Source of the DNA: Streptosporangiaceae bacterium
Lineage (GTDB): Bacteria; Actinomycetota; Actinomycetes; Streptosporangiales; Streptosporangiaceae
NCBI GenBank assembly: GCA_025934635.1
Contig: JAICWX010000330.1
Span: forward strand, 1 to 9,515
Reading direction: 5' to 3'
Length of the DNA stretch: 9,515 bases
The notes below the pieces were generated by a model. That model was not told the origin of the DNA, did not search any database, and was given only the letters and a program-made list of their open reading frames with translations. The position numbers were made by a program, and so were the translations under genes. Positions 1 through 6,572 of the stretch are shown piece after piece. Within the stretch, counting starts at the first letter, position 1. Each line of letters opens with the position of its first letter.

Positions 1-467
1 CCGTCGTAGGGCTTCATGAACAGCGGGTAGCCGATCTTGGCGGCGATGGCGTCCAGGTCGAAGGGCTGGTTGTAGCGGGCCGCGGTGTAGGCGTAGCGGG
101 AGTTGTCGAGCGGGTTCTTGTACGGCACGAGCACCGTCTCGGGCACCTTGAGCCCGAGCCGCATCATCGCGCAGTAGGCCGCGTGCTTCTCCATCGACTG
201 GAACGTGAACGGGCTGTTGAGCAGGTAGACGCCGTCCATCATGGCGACCTTCTTCAGCCACTCCCGGGGATGGTAGTACCAGTACGCGAGCCGGTCGATG
301 ACCAGGTCGTAGCGGGGCTTGTCGCGCAGGCTGAACGGCTCGATGGTGATCCGCTCGCAGTCGAAGGTGTGCCCGTCGACCGGGCCGAGCCGGCGCAGGA
401 TCTCCTCGAACGCCACGGGCCAGTCCTCTTCGGTGCCGAGCAGCAGCCCGATGATGTGCGCGGTCAA
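1..467 (-). CDS. ATP-grasp domain ligase, N-terminal part (cut by window edge)
   Basis: Only the first 155 codons are present; the gene continues past position 1. I read it from a TTG at 465-467, preceded by a good ribosome binding site (GGGAGG about 5 bases upstream). The in-frame codons upstream run straight into the stop of the hydrolase gene, so no earlier start is possible. The protein begins MTAHIIGLLLGTEEDWP and has an alpha/beta pre-ATP-grasp region, then KVPETVLVPYKN and, at the cut end, KIGYPLFMKPYDG. That last segment matches the first ATP-binding strand of ATP-grasp enzymes, where the Lys contacts ATP. ATP-grasp enzymes couple a carboxylate to an amine or similar nucleophile through an acyl-phosphate. 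The substrate cannot be told because the catalytic half is missing. It lies 15 bases downstream of the hydrolase gene and is probably in its operon. Family is fairly sure; exact function unknown. Confidence 0.8.
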   Translation of the reverse strand, partial: MTAHIIGLLLGTEEDWPVAFEEILRRLGPVDGHTFDCERITIEPFSLRDKPRYDLVIDRLAYWYYHPREWLKKVAMMDGVYLLNSPFTFQSMEKHAAYCAMMRLGLKVPETVLVPYKNPLDNSRYAYTAARYNQPFDLDAIAAKIGYPLFMKPYD

Positions 468-482
468 TGCACCCTCCCGTAG

Positions 483-1229
483 TCAGCAGAATCGCGGCAG
501 GTGGTGGGCGAACTGGGCCCGCCAGGACGGCCAGTCGTGCGGGACGTCATGCCCCCACAGGTCCATTTCATGCTTTATCCCCTGGCTGGTCAGCAACGCG
601 GCGAACCGCCTGGTACTGGCCAGCGCGCCCGTGGTGTCCTCCCACCGGCCCTGCCCGCAGACCAGCAGCAGGCTGACCTGACCGCGCAGCCAGTCGAGGT
701 GCCCGCCGGTCAGGTTGGCGATGTAGTCCAGCGGGTTGTTGAAGTACGTCTCGTTGCCGCGCTCGCCCCAGCCGTTCCACGAGGCCGGGTCGTAGTTGCC
801 CGAGAAGCACAGGGCCAGCGGGAACAGGTCGGCTCGCTTGAGGGCGAAGTTGGCCGCGTGGAAGGCGCCCAGGCTGCAGCCGAGCGTGACCACCTCGACC
901 GGCTGGCCGCCGCAGTCCCGGTAGATCCACGGCACCACGTCGCCGACGATCCAGGACTCGTACCGGCCGTGCCGCCGGGCCCGCTCCTCGAGCGGGATGT
1001 CGTGGTTGGACCAGGACGCCGCGTCGTAGCTGTCGACGCAGTAGAGCTTGACCCGGCCGGCGTCGATCAGGTCGGCCACCGCCGCGGTCATCCCGTTGTT
1101 CTCGAAGTCCCAGGCCCGGCCCCGTTCGGCGGGAAAGACAAGGACCGGACGGCCCCAGTGGCCGTAGCGGATGACGGTGCCCGCAGCGCCCAGCGCCGCC
1201 GACCACAGCTCGGTTGCCTCGCGGTTCAC
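483..1229 (-). CDS. Alpha/beta-hydrolase, esterase family protein
   Basis: This 248-residue protein has the nucleophile elbow of alpha/beta-hydrolases, TLGCSLGAF, with the likely catalytic Ser119 in a G-x-S-x-G setting. A C-terminal LWGHDVPHDWPSW offers His227 or His231 as the catalytic base, and CGQGRWED near residues 191-198 offers the acid. It resembles the esterase (COG4947-like) proteins of actinobacteria and proteobacteria; no signal peptide or membrane segment is visible, so it is likely cytoplasmic. The start is GTG at 1227-1229 with AAGGGG about 6-7 bases upstream. The gene is followed after 15 bases by the ATP-grasp gene, which suggests the pair acts in one pathway, for example making and cleaving or transferring an ester or amide product; that is inference. 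The 140-base gap before it suggests it can be transcribed separately from the signalling operon. Confidence 0.85.
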   Translation of the reverse strand: MNREATELWSAALGAAGTVIRYGHWGRPVLVFPAERGRAWDFENNGMTAAVADLIDAGRVKLYCVDSYDAASWSNHDIPLEERARRHGRYESWIVGDVVPWIYRDCGGQPVEVVTLGCSLGAFHAANFALKRADLFPLALCFSGNYDPASWNGWGERGNETYFNNPLDYIANLTGGHLDWLRGQVSLLLVCGQGRWEDTTGALASTRRFAALLTSQGIKHEMDLWGHDVPHDWPSWRAQFAHHLPRFC

Positions 1230-1369
1230 CCGCGCCCCTTCCGGCTGACCGCGATCGCGTTCCGGCGGTCCACGGTCGCGGTGATCACTCGCACATGGTG
1301 CCTGGCCGGCCGGGCGGATGACAATAGTCGATCATCGGGGCCGGGCCTGATCACGCGGGCGGGCGCTGA
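1230..1369. other. Intergenic gap between signalling operon and hydrolase/ATP-grasp pair
   Basis: This 140-base gap has no credible gene. It contains several palindromes: CGCGATCGCG at 1250-1259, GTGATCAC at 1281-1288, and TGATCA at 1348-1353, with another TGATCA at 1367-1372 over the stop of the upstream gene. No G/C hairpin followed by a T run is visible, so no intrinsic terminator can be called. On the minus strand a TTGTCA at about 1319-1324 could be a -35 element for the hydrolase gene, but I see no convincing -10 partner. Read-through from the signalling operon is possible. Confidence 0.4.
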
Positions 1370-3325
1370 TCATGCGGGCTGGCGCGGGCGCTGATCGCGG
1401 GCCGCGGCGCGGCGGTCCCGGGCGCTGCCGCGGCTGACCCGGCCGGCCCGCAGCGCCAGCATCGTGACGTCGTCGACTAGGTTGCCCCCGCTGAAGCGGT
1501 TCATCGCCCCGCGCATCGACGACACCAGCTCATCCGGCGGCTGGCCGGCCAGCGCGGCCAGTTCCTCGGCCAGCCGGTCCTGGAAGTAGCTATTGCCCGG
1601 GCCGCGGGCCTGGGCCACCCCGTCCGTATAGAGGAACAAGATGTCGTCCTCTTCCAGGATCAGTTCCTGGATGGCCGGACCGGCGTCGGCGAACAGGCCG
1701 AGCGGCAGGCCGCCGCCGGTGGCCATCAGGACCCGGCCGTCGGCCCGCAGCACCGCCGCGGCCGGGTGCCCGGCGCTGCCCAGGACCACCCGCAGCTTGT
1801 CGTCCTGCCAGGTCAGATGTGCGATGTTGGCGGTCACGAACCCGCCGTCGAGGGCGAGCTCGTCGGCCAGCACGATCTCGTTGGCGCCGGTCAGCACCTC
1901 GCCCGGGTCGTTGCAGCGGCGGGCCAGCACGCGGATCGCGTGCCGGGCGGCGGCGGTCACCGCGGCCGCCTCCTCCCCCACGCCGCAGACGTCCCCGACG
2001 GCGAGGCCCCAGCCGTCCGGGGTCCGGTAGACGTCGTGGAAGTCGCCGCCGATGTCCTGGTCCTCGGTGGCGGCCAGGTACGTCGCCGCGATCTGCACGC
2101 CGGGAATGTCGGGCCAGCGCCGCGGCACCAGGCTGGCGTGCAGCGCGTCGACGGTGTCGGACCGGCGCCGGAACATCCGGTTGACCCGGATGGCCAGCGC
2201 CATCTGCTCGCCGAGGTCCTGCAGCAGGGCCAGGTCGGCCACCTTGAAGTGCCCGTCCGCGGCGCGCCGGGCCAGGGTCAGCACGCCGTACTTGACCTCG
2301 CCGTCGACCAGCGGCACGGACAGCACCGAGGTGGCATCAAGCAGCGGCAGCAGCGGGGTCCCGTCCGTGGTCGCGCCGAGCGCGTCGGCGTCCTCGGCGT
2401 GCGCGATCAGGGCCGGGTGTCCCGACTCGTGCACGGCGCAGGGGATGGAGCTGGGCGGCGGGTCGACCGCGGCGACCACGCTGGTCAGCTCGGCCAGCCG
2501 GGGGTCGTCGGGGCCGGTGGCGAACAGCCGGCGCACCCGGTGCCTGCGCTCCATGTCCACGATGACCCAGGCGGTGAGCTCGCGGGCAATCAGCCGCGCG
2601 CACCGCTGCAGGGTCCTGGACTCGCTGAACCCCTCGTTCTCCAGCAGCAGCCGGGCCACCGCCGTGACCAGGTCGAGCCGGCGGGTGACGGCCTGGACCG
2701 CGCCGAGCTTGGTTTTGGGCTGTTCTTCCTGGGACCTGTCGTCCTGGGACTGGGACCTGTCGTCCTGGGATCGGGCGGGCGGGTCGAGGACGGTGATGAC
2801 CAGCGGGCCGGTGTCCTCCCCGGCGCCCTTGATGCCGACGCGGCCGATGACGAGCTCGCACGGGACCTGTCTGTCCTCGGCGATCAGGCGGCACCGCAGG
2901 CGGCGCGGCTTGCCGGTCCGTCCGACGGCGGTGAGCTGGGAGTTCAGCGCGGCCCGGGAAGACATATCAACGAACGCACCGAACGGGCGGCCCGTCGCGT
3001 AGCCGGGTTTGGCGCCGATCAGGTCGCCCGCGGCCCGGTTGACCCGCTGGACGGTGCCGTCCCGGGCGACGAGGAACAGCGGCGCCGGCGCATCGGCGAA
3101 TACGGCGCGCAGCAGGCTGCGTTCGGCGGTGTCCGCGGGCGTGCCGGGATCGCGGGGATCCCGGGCCGCGGCCCGGTCCCCGCGGAGCAGGTCGATGGCG
3201 CCTTCGAGCTCGGTGAACGCGGCCTCGAGCAAGCCACCGGGGTCGGCGCTCTTGGAGCCGGCCGCGCGGCGCAGCGCGGCGTACCGCGCGGTGAGGGCGG
3301 CGACCTGGTCGGGCGCCTCGGTCAT
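1370..3325 (-). CDS. PAS-GAF-SpoIIE/PP2C serine phosphatase
   Basis: This 651-residue protein is a sensory phosphatase of the RsbP/RsbU type. After a short helical N-terminus, a PAS domain spans about residues 70-182 (PLFLVARDGTVQRVNRAAG is its typical first strand). A GAF domain spans about 215-383 (SVLSVPLVDGEVKYGVLTL). The PP2C/SpoIIE domain spans about 400-627 and keeps the metal-binding acids: Asp428 in GGDFHDVY, Asp445 in VGDVCGVG, Asp568 in LYTDGV and Asp618/619 in VDDVTML. It should therefore be active. Such enzymes dephosphorylate STAS-domain anti-sigma antagonists. The PAS-GAF linker carries a doubled heptapeptide (residues 186-199). The Arg-rich tail (about 629-651) follows no domain. 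The ATG start has GGGAGAGG 4 bases upstream and overlaps the stop of the receiver-phosphatase gene as ATGA. It is the last gene of the operon. The ligand sensed by PAS or GAF is unknown. Confidence 0.93.
   Translation of the reverse strand: MTEAPDQVAALTARYAALRRAAGSKSADPGGLLEAAFTELEGAIDLLRGDRAAARDPRDPGTPADTAERSLLRAVFADAPAPLFLVARDGTVQRVNRAAGDLIGAKPGYATGRPFGAFVDMSSRAALNSQLTAVGRTGKPRRLRCRLIAEDRQVPCELVIGRVGIKGAGEDTGPLVITVLDPPARSQDDRSQSQDDRSQEEQPKTKLGAVQAVTRRLDLVTAVARLLLENEGFSESRTLQRCARLIARELTAWVIVDMERRHRVRRLFATGPDDPRLAELTSVVAAVDPPPSSIPCAVHESGHPALIAHAEDADALGATTDGTPLLPLLDATSVLSVPLVDGEVKYGVLTLARRAADGHFKVADLALLQDLGEQMALAIRVNRMFRRRSDTVDALHASLVPRRWPDIPGVQIAATYLAATEDQDIGGDFHDVYRTPDGWGLAVGDVCGVGEEAAAVTAAARHAIRVLARRCNDPGEVLTGANEIVLADELALDGGFVTANIAHLTWQDDKLRVVLGSAGHPAAAVLRADGRVLMATGGGLPLGLFADAGPAIQELILEEDDILFLYTDGVAQARGPGNSYFQDRLAEELAALAGQPPDELVSSMRGAMNRFSGGNLVDDVTMLALRAGRVSRGSARDRRAAARDQRPRQPA
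2730..2770 (-). repeat. Perfect 20-base tandem repeat, period 21, within the PAS-GAF-PP2C gene
   Basis: On the plus strand TGGGACCTGTCGTCCTGGGA occurs at 2730-2749 and again, identically, at 2751-2770. With a period of 21 bases it encodes two copies of the heptapeptide SQDDRSQ (residues 186-199) in the charged linker between the PAS and GAF domains, so changes in copy number keep the reading frame. Confidence 0.9.
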
Positions 3326-4935
3326 GACGCCTCTCCCTGAGGTAGCCGGCCCGGGGGTAGCCGGCGCAGCGCGATCATGGCGACGTCGTCCTCCCGGGGG
3401 CCGAAGGTAGCCATCAGATGGTTGCTGAAGGCCTCCACGTCGGCGCCGCCGACCTCCTGGGCGGCCGTGCGGAGCTTCTCCAGGTTGACGTCGAGGAAGA
3501 CATGCCGGTCCTCGACCAGGCCATCGGTCATCAGCAGCAGGGTGCCTCCGGGCGGCAGCGTCGTCCGTTCCACGTGCGGTTCGTGCAGGGGCAGGCCGAG
3601 CAGCAGGCCCCCCTCGCCAACATAGACCGCGTCCGGGCCGGAGACGAGCAGCAAGGGCATGTGCCCGCAGTTGACGATCTGCACCTCACCCGAGGCCGGG
3701 TCGAGCAGGGCCACGCACAAGGTGGCGATGATACCCGGGTGATAGCGGGTCAGCACCTCGTTGACCAGGCCGGTGATGGCCAGCGGCGAGTGGCCCTCGA
3801 TGGCGAAGGCGCGCAGCGCGTACCGCAGCTCGCCCATCACCGTGGCCGCGCTCAGCGAGTGGCCCTGCACGTCGCCGATCGCGACCAGGACCTGGTCCTG
3901 CCACGGGAGCGCCTCGTAGAAGTCGCCGCCGACCTCGGCCTGATCACTGGCCGGGATGTAGCGGAACGCCATGGCCAGGCCCGGTATCTCGGGCGGCGCC
4001 ACCGGCAGCAGGCTCCGCTGCAGGGTCAGCGCGATCGTGTGCTCCTCGGCGTAGGAGCGCAGCGCCTCCGCGGCCAGCGCGACCAGCTGCACCAGCTGGC
4101 GCAGGATCTGCAGTTCCTCTTCGCCGGGCACGCCCGCCTGGTCGATTGCCATCGCCACCGGCGGCAGGCCCGGCTTCGGCCGCATCGCGGCCACGCAGAC
4201 GTCGCCCCGCAGCGTGCTGTCCGGGACGAGCTCCAGCCAGTCCGCCCCGGGGAGCGTGACGGCCGCGCTGACCTGGACTCCGGGCGTCGGCCCGAGCACC
4301 CGCGCGGTGATCTGGTCGACCAGCCCGGCCGGGGCGCCGCGCTGCCGCGTCCCGGGCTGCCCGGGTGTGGCCGAGGTACGGCGGATCTGGCCGTCGGGCA
4401 TCTGCACGATGAGCACGGCCTGGACGCCGAAAATCCGCGCCGCGCCGATCGCGGCGGCCCGCGCCAGTCCGTCGAAGGTGCTGGCCACGCTGATGTCGAG
4501 AGCCACCCCGGTCAGGGCGGTCAGCAGCGCCGCGGTCCGCTCGGCCCGCTGCCGGGCCCGGGAGTAGCGCAGCGCGGCCATCACCACCGCGAGCAGTTCC
4601 TCGGGCTCGTTCGGATCGGTCAGGTAAGCGTCGGCGCCCTGGGTCAGGCCCAGGGCGCGGTCGGAGACCTGGGTCGCGGTGGCGGAGATCTGGACGACCG
4701 GGATGGCGGCGGTGGCCGGGTCGCCCTTGATCAGCTTGCAGACCTCGTAACCGGTCATGTCGGGCAGGTTGACGTCGAGCAGGACGAGCTCGGCCGAGCC
4801 GACCAGGGCCAGCCCGTCGCGGCCGGTGCCGGCCTCGGTCACGATATGGCCCGCCCGGCGCAGCCAGGTGCCCAGCAGGTAGCGCTTGGCCTCGTCGTCG
4901 TCGATCAGCAGGATGTGCGCCCGGGCCTCGGTCAC
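3322..4935 (-). CDS. Response-regulator receiver fused to SpoIIE/PP2C phosphatase
   Basis: This 537-residue protein has a receiver domain at about residues 6-120: acidic pocket IDDDEAK (11-17), phospho-acceptor Asp54 in LLDVNLP, and Ser84 in QISATA. The position normally held by an invariant Lys is Asp107 (AYLTDPNEP). A degenerate GAF-like region follows at about 135-290, then the PP2C domain at about 305-525 with Asp338 (GGDFYE), Asp355 (IGDVQGH), Asp471 (MTDGLVE) and Asp516/517 (REDDVAM). All metal ligands are present, so it should dephosphorylate a phospho-serine or phospho-threonine substrate, most likely a STAS-domain antagonist, under control of the receiver. The start is GTG at 4933-4935, overlapping the histidine kinase stop as GTGA, with GGGAG 5 bases upstream. 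The kinase encoded directly before it is the obvious partner. The same arrangement is familiar as RsbU-like receiver-phosphatases in actinobacteria. Confidence 0.93.
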   Translation of the reverse strand: MTEARAHILLIDDDEAKRYLLGTWLRRAGHIVTEAGTGRDGLALVGSAELVLLDVNLPDMTGYEVCKLIKGDPATAAIPVVQISATATQVSDRALGLTQGADAYLTDPNEPEELLAVVMAALRYSRARQRAERTAALLTALTGVALDISVASTFDGLARAAAIGAARIFGVQAVLIVQMPDGQIRRTSATPGQPGTRQRGAPAGLVDQITARVLGPTPGVQVSAAVTLPGADWLELVPDSTLRGDVCVAAMRPKPGLPPVAMAIDQAGVPGEEELQILRQLVQLVALAAEALRSYAEEHTIALTLQRSLLPVAPPEIPGLAMAFRYIPASDQAEVGGDFYEALPWQDQVLVAIGDVQGHSLSAATVMGELRYALRAFAIEGHSPLAITGLVNEVLTRYHPGIIATLCVALLDPASGEVQIVNCGHMPLLLVSGPDAVYVGEGGLLLGLPLHEPHVERTTLPPGGTLLLMTDGLVEDRHVFLDVNLEKLRTAAQEVGGADVEAFSNHLMATFGPREDDVAMIALRRLPPGRLPQGEAS

Positions 4936-6572
4936 GACGGCTCCCGGACGACCGCGCGGATGGTGAACTCCAGCCGCTCCCGGCTGAGCTCGTCCTTGCG
5001 CAGCAGCGCCGCCGCCCGCGGCGGGACCGGCTGGTCGGCGCTGGTGATGATGACCGCGGGGACGCCGGCCGGCAGCCGGGCCAGCAGCGCGCCGCCGTCC
5101 AGGCCGGGCATCCGCATGTCCGCCAGGACCAGGTCGACGGGGTTTTCCCTGGCCATGGCCAGCGCCTGGACGCCGTCGCCGGCCTCGAGGACGCGGCCGG
5201 CCAGCCCGTCGAGCAGGCCGCGCAGTACCGCCCGGAACCCGGCGTCGTCGTCGGCCAGCAGGACGGTGCCGAGCCGCGGGGTCCGCAGCGGCAGGTCGAG
5301 CACGACTGTGGTGCCGGTGCCGGGCTCGCTGGTCAGCGTGAGGTCGCCGCCCAGGATCCGGGCCAGCCGGCGGGCGTACGGCAGGCCGAGACCGGTGCCG
5401 CCCCGGCGGACGCCGGGCACCTGGTAGAACTCCTCGAAGACATGGCTGGTCAGGCCGGCCGGTATGCCAATGCCGGTGTCGGCCACGATGATCTCCAGCC
5501 TGGGGCCGGTCACCCGTGTGCTCAGCCGGACCTCGCCGCGATCGGTGTACTTGATTCCGTTAGACAGCAGATTACGCAGGATGCCGGTCAGGGCAACCTC
5601 ATCGGTCAGGATCGTGGCCGGAGCGCCCTCGGCGCTGACGGTCACCGTCAGCGGTTTGCTGTCGGCCATCGGCCGGGCCAGCCCGCGCAGACGGCCGAGC
5701 AGGGCGGGCAGGTCGACGTCGGCCGGGTCGGTATGCAGCTGCCCCGACTCCGCCTTGGCCACGTCGAGCAGGTCGTTGACCAGGGACAGCAGGGTGCCGC
5801 CGGAGTTCCTGATGAGCTCGACCTGATACAGCCGCTCCGGGTCGAGGCCGTCGCCGTCCGGGGCGGGCTCGGCCAGCAGCCGGGTCAGCCCGATGATGGA
5901 GTTCAGCGGGGTACGCAGCTCGTGGCTGACGTTGGCCCAGAACCGGTCCTTGGATTCCGAGGCGGCGCGGAGCCGTTCGGAGGTCTCGTCCAGCTCGGCG
6001 TACAGGGCGACCACGCCGCGGTTGGTCTGCTCGAGCTCGCTGGACAGCTCGCCGTACATGGCCATGACGCCCTGGTTGGTCTCCTGCAGTTCGGCGTTGA
6101 GCAGGACCAGCTGGTCCTTCTGCTGCCCGAGGTCGTCCAGCGCGACGATCAGGTCCTGGTTCTGGCGGCTCAGCTCGTCCAGGGCGGACTGCGAGCGCGC
6201 CGCCGCCAGCTGCTCGCTGACCAGCCGCCGGTCCGGCTTGACCCCGGGCGGGCGGCGCTTGGTCATCCGGACGACGCGACCTTCCACGGTGACCTGGTCC
6301 ATGAGACGCCGGACCGGGCCTACGCCGTCGTCCGGCGGGTCACCGTCCATGGTGACGGCCAGCACCAGGTCGGCGTCGTCGATGGCGAACGTGACGACCG
6401 CGGTCAGGCCGGCCGTGACGGCGCTACGGCTGATCTCGCTCACCGCGGTGGCCACCCGGACCTGGTCCTGCCGGTCGAGCTCCAGCACGGCGGCCAGCCC
6501 GCGGCCGAGCTGACGGGCCGCGAAGACACCCCCGGGGTCGCGGACGTCCAGGCGGGCGAGCTGGCTGGTCAT
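4932..6572 (-). CDS. Hybrid histidine kinase with degenerate N-terminal RsbT-like domain
   Basis: This 546-residue protein has four parts. Residues 1-105 look like an RsbT/anti-sigma ATPase fold (ATAVSEISRS at 41-50) but lack the N-box Asn (Ser50 instead), a DxGxG box and a GxGLG loop. Residues 115-208 form a coiled coil with the repeated pattern ELxxTNxGVxAxYxEL. A HisKA domain has phospho-accepting His217 in FWANVSHELRTPLN, and an intact HATPase has NLLSNGIKYT (N-box), DTGIGIP (Asp365) and GGTGLGLPYA. The C-terminal receiver has LADDDAG, Asp485 in LADMRMPG, Thr510 and Lys526. There are no membrane segments, so it is a cytoplasmic kinase. The ATG overlaps the stop of the upstream fusion gene as ATGA; its ribosome binding site is weak, suggesting coupled translation. 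It presumably feeds phosphate to the receiver-phosphatase encoded next, though its own receiver complicates the route. Confidence 0.92.
   Translation of the reverse strand: MTSQLARLDVRDPGGVFAARQLGRGLAAVLELDRQDQVRVATAVSEISRSAVTAGLTAVVTFAIDDADLVLAVTMDGDPPDDGVGPVRRLMDQVTVEGRVVRMTKRRPPGVKPDRRLVSEQLAAARSQSALDELSRQNQDLIVALDDLGQQKDQLVLLNAELQETNQGVMAMYGELSSELEQTNRGVVALYAELDETSERLRAASESKDRFWANVSHELRTPLNSIIGLTRLLAEPAPDGDGLDPERLYQVELIRNSGGTLLSLVNDLLDVAKAESGQLHTDPADVDLPALLGRLRGLARPMADSKPLTVTVSAEGAPATILTDEVALTGILRNLLSNGIKYTDRGEVRLSTRVTGPRLEIIVADTGIGIPAGLTSHVFEEFYQVPGVRRGGTGLGLPYARRLARILGGDLTLTSEPGTGTTVVLDLPLRTPRLGTVLLADDDAGFRAVLRGLLDGLAGRVLEAGDGVQALAMARENPVDLVLADMRMPGLDGGALLARLPAGVPAVIITSADQPVPPRAAALLRKDELSRERLEFTIRAVVREPS

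Noticed and set aside
1250..1288. Palindromes CGCGATCGCG and GTGATCAC considered as terminator or operator
   Set aside because: No T tract follows and such short GC-rich palindromes are frequent by chance in DNA of this composition.
1766..3340. Long plus-strand open frame opposite the PAS-GAF-PP2C gene
   Set aside because: Its translation is low-complexity Gly/Arg/Val/Gln-rich text with no domain, while the opposite strand encodes clear PAS, GAF and PP2C motifs. Long antisense frames are expected in GC-rich genes.
3418..5427. Plus-strand open frame of 669 codons
   Set aside because: It lies opposite two well-supported genes and crosses their junction; composition is typical of an antisense shadow and no family is recognisable.
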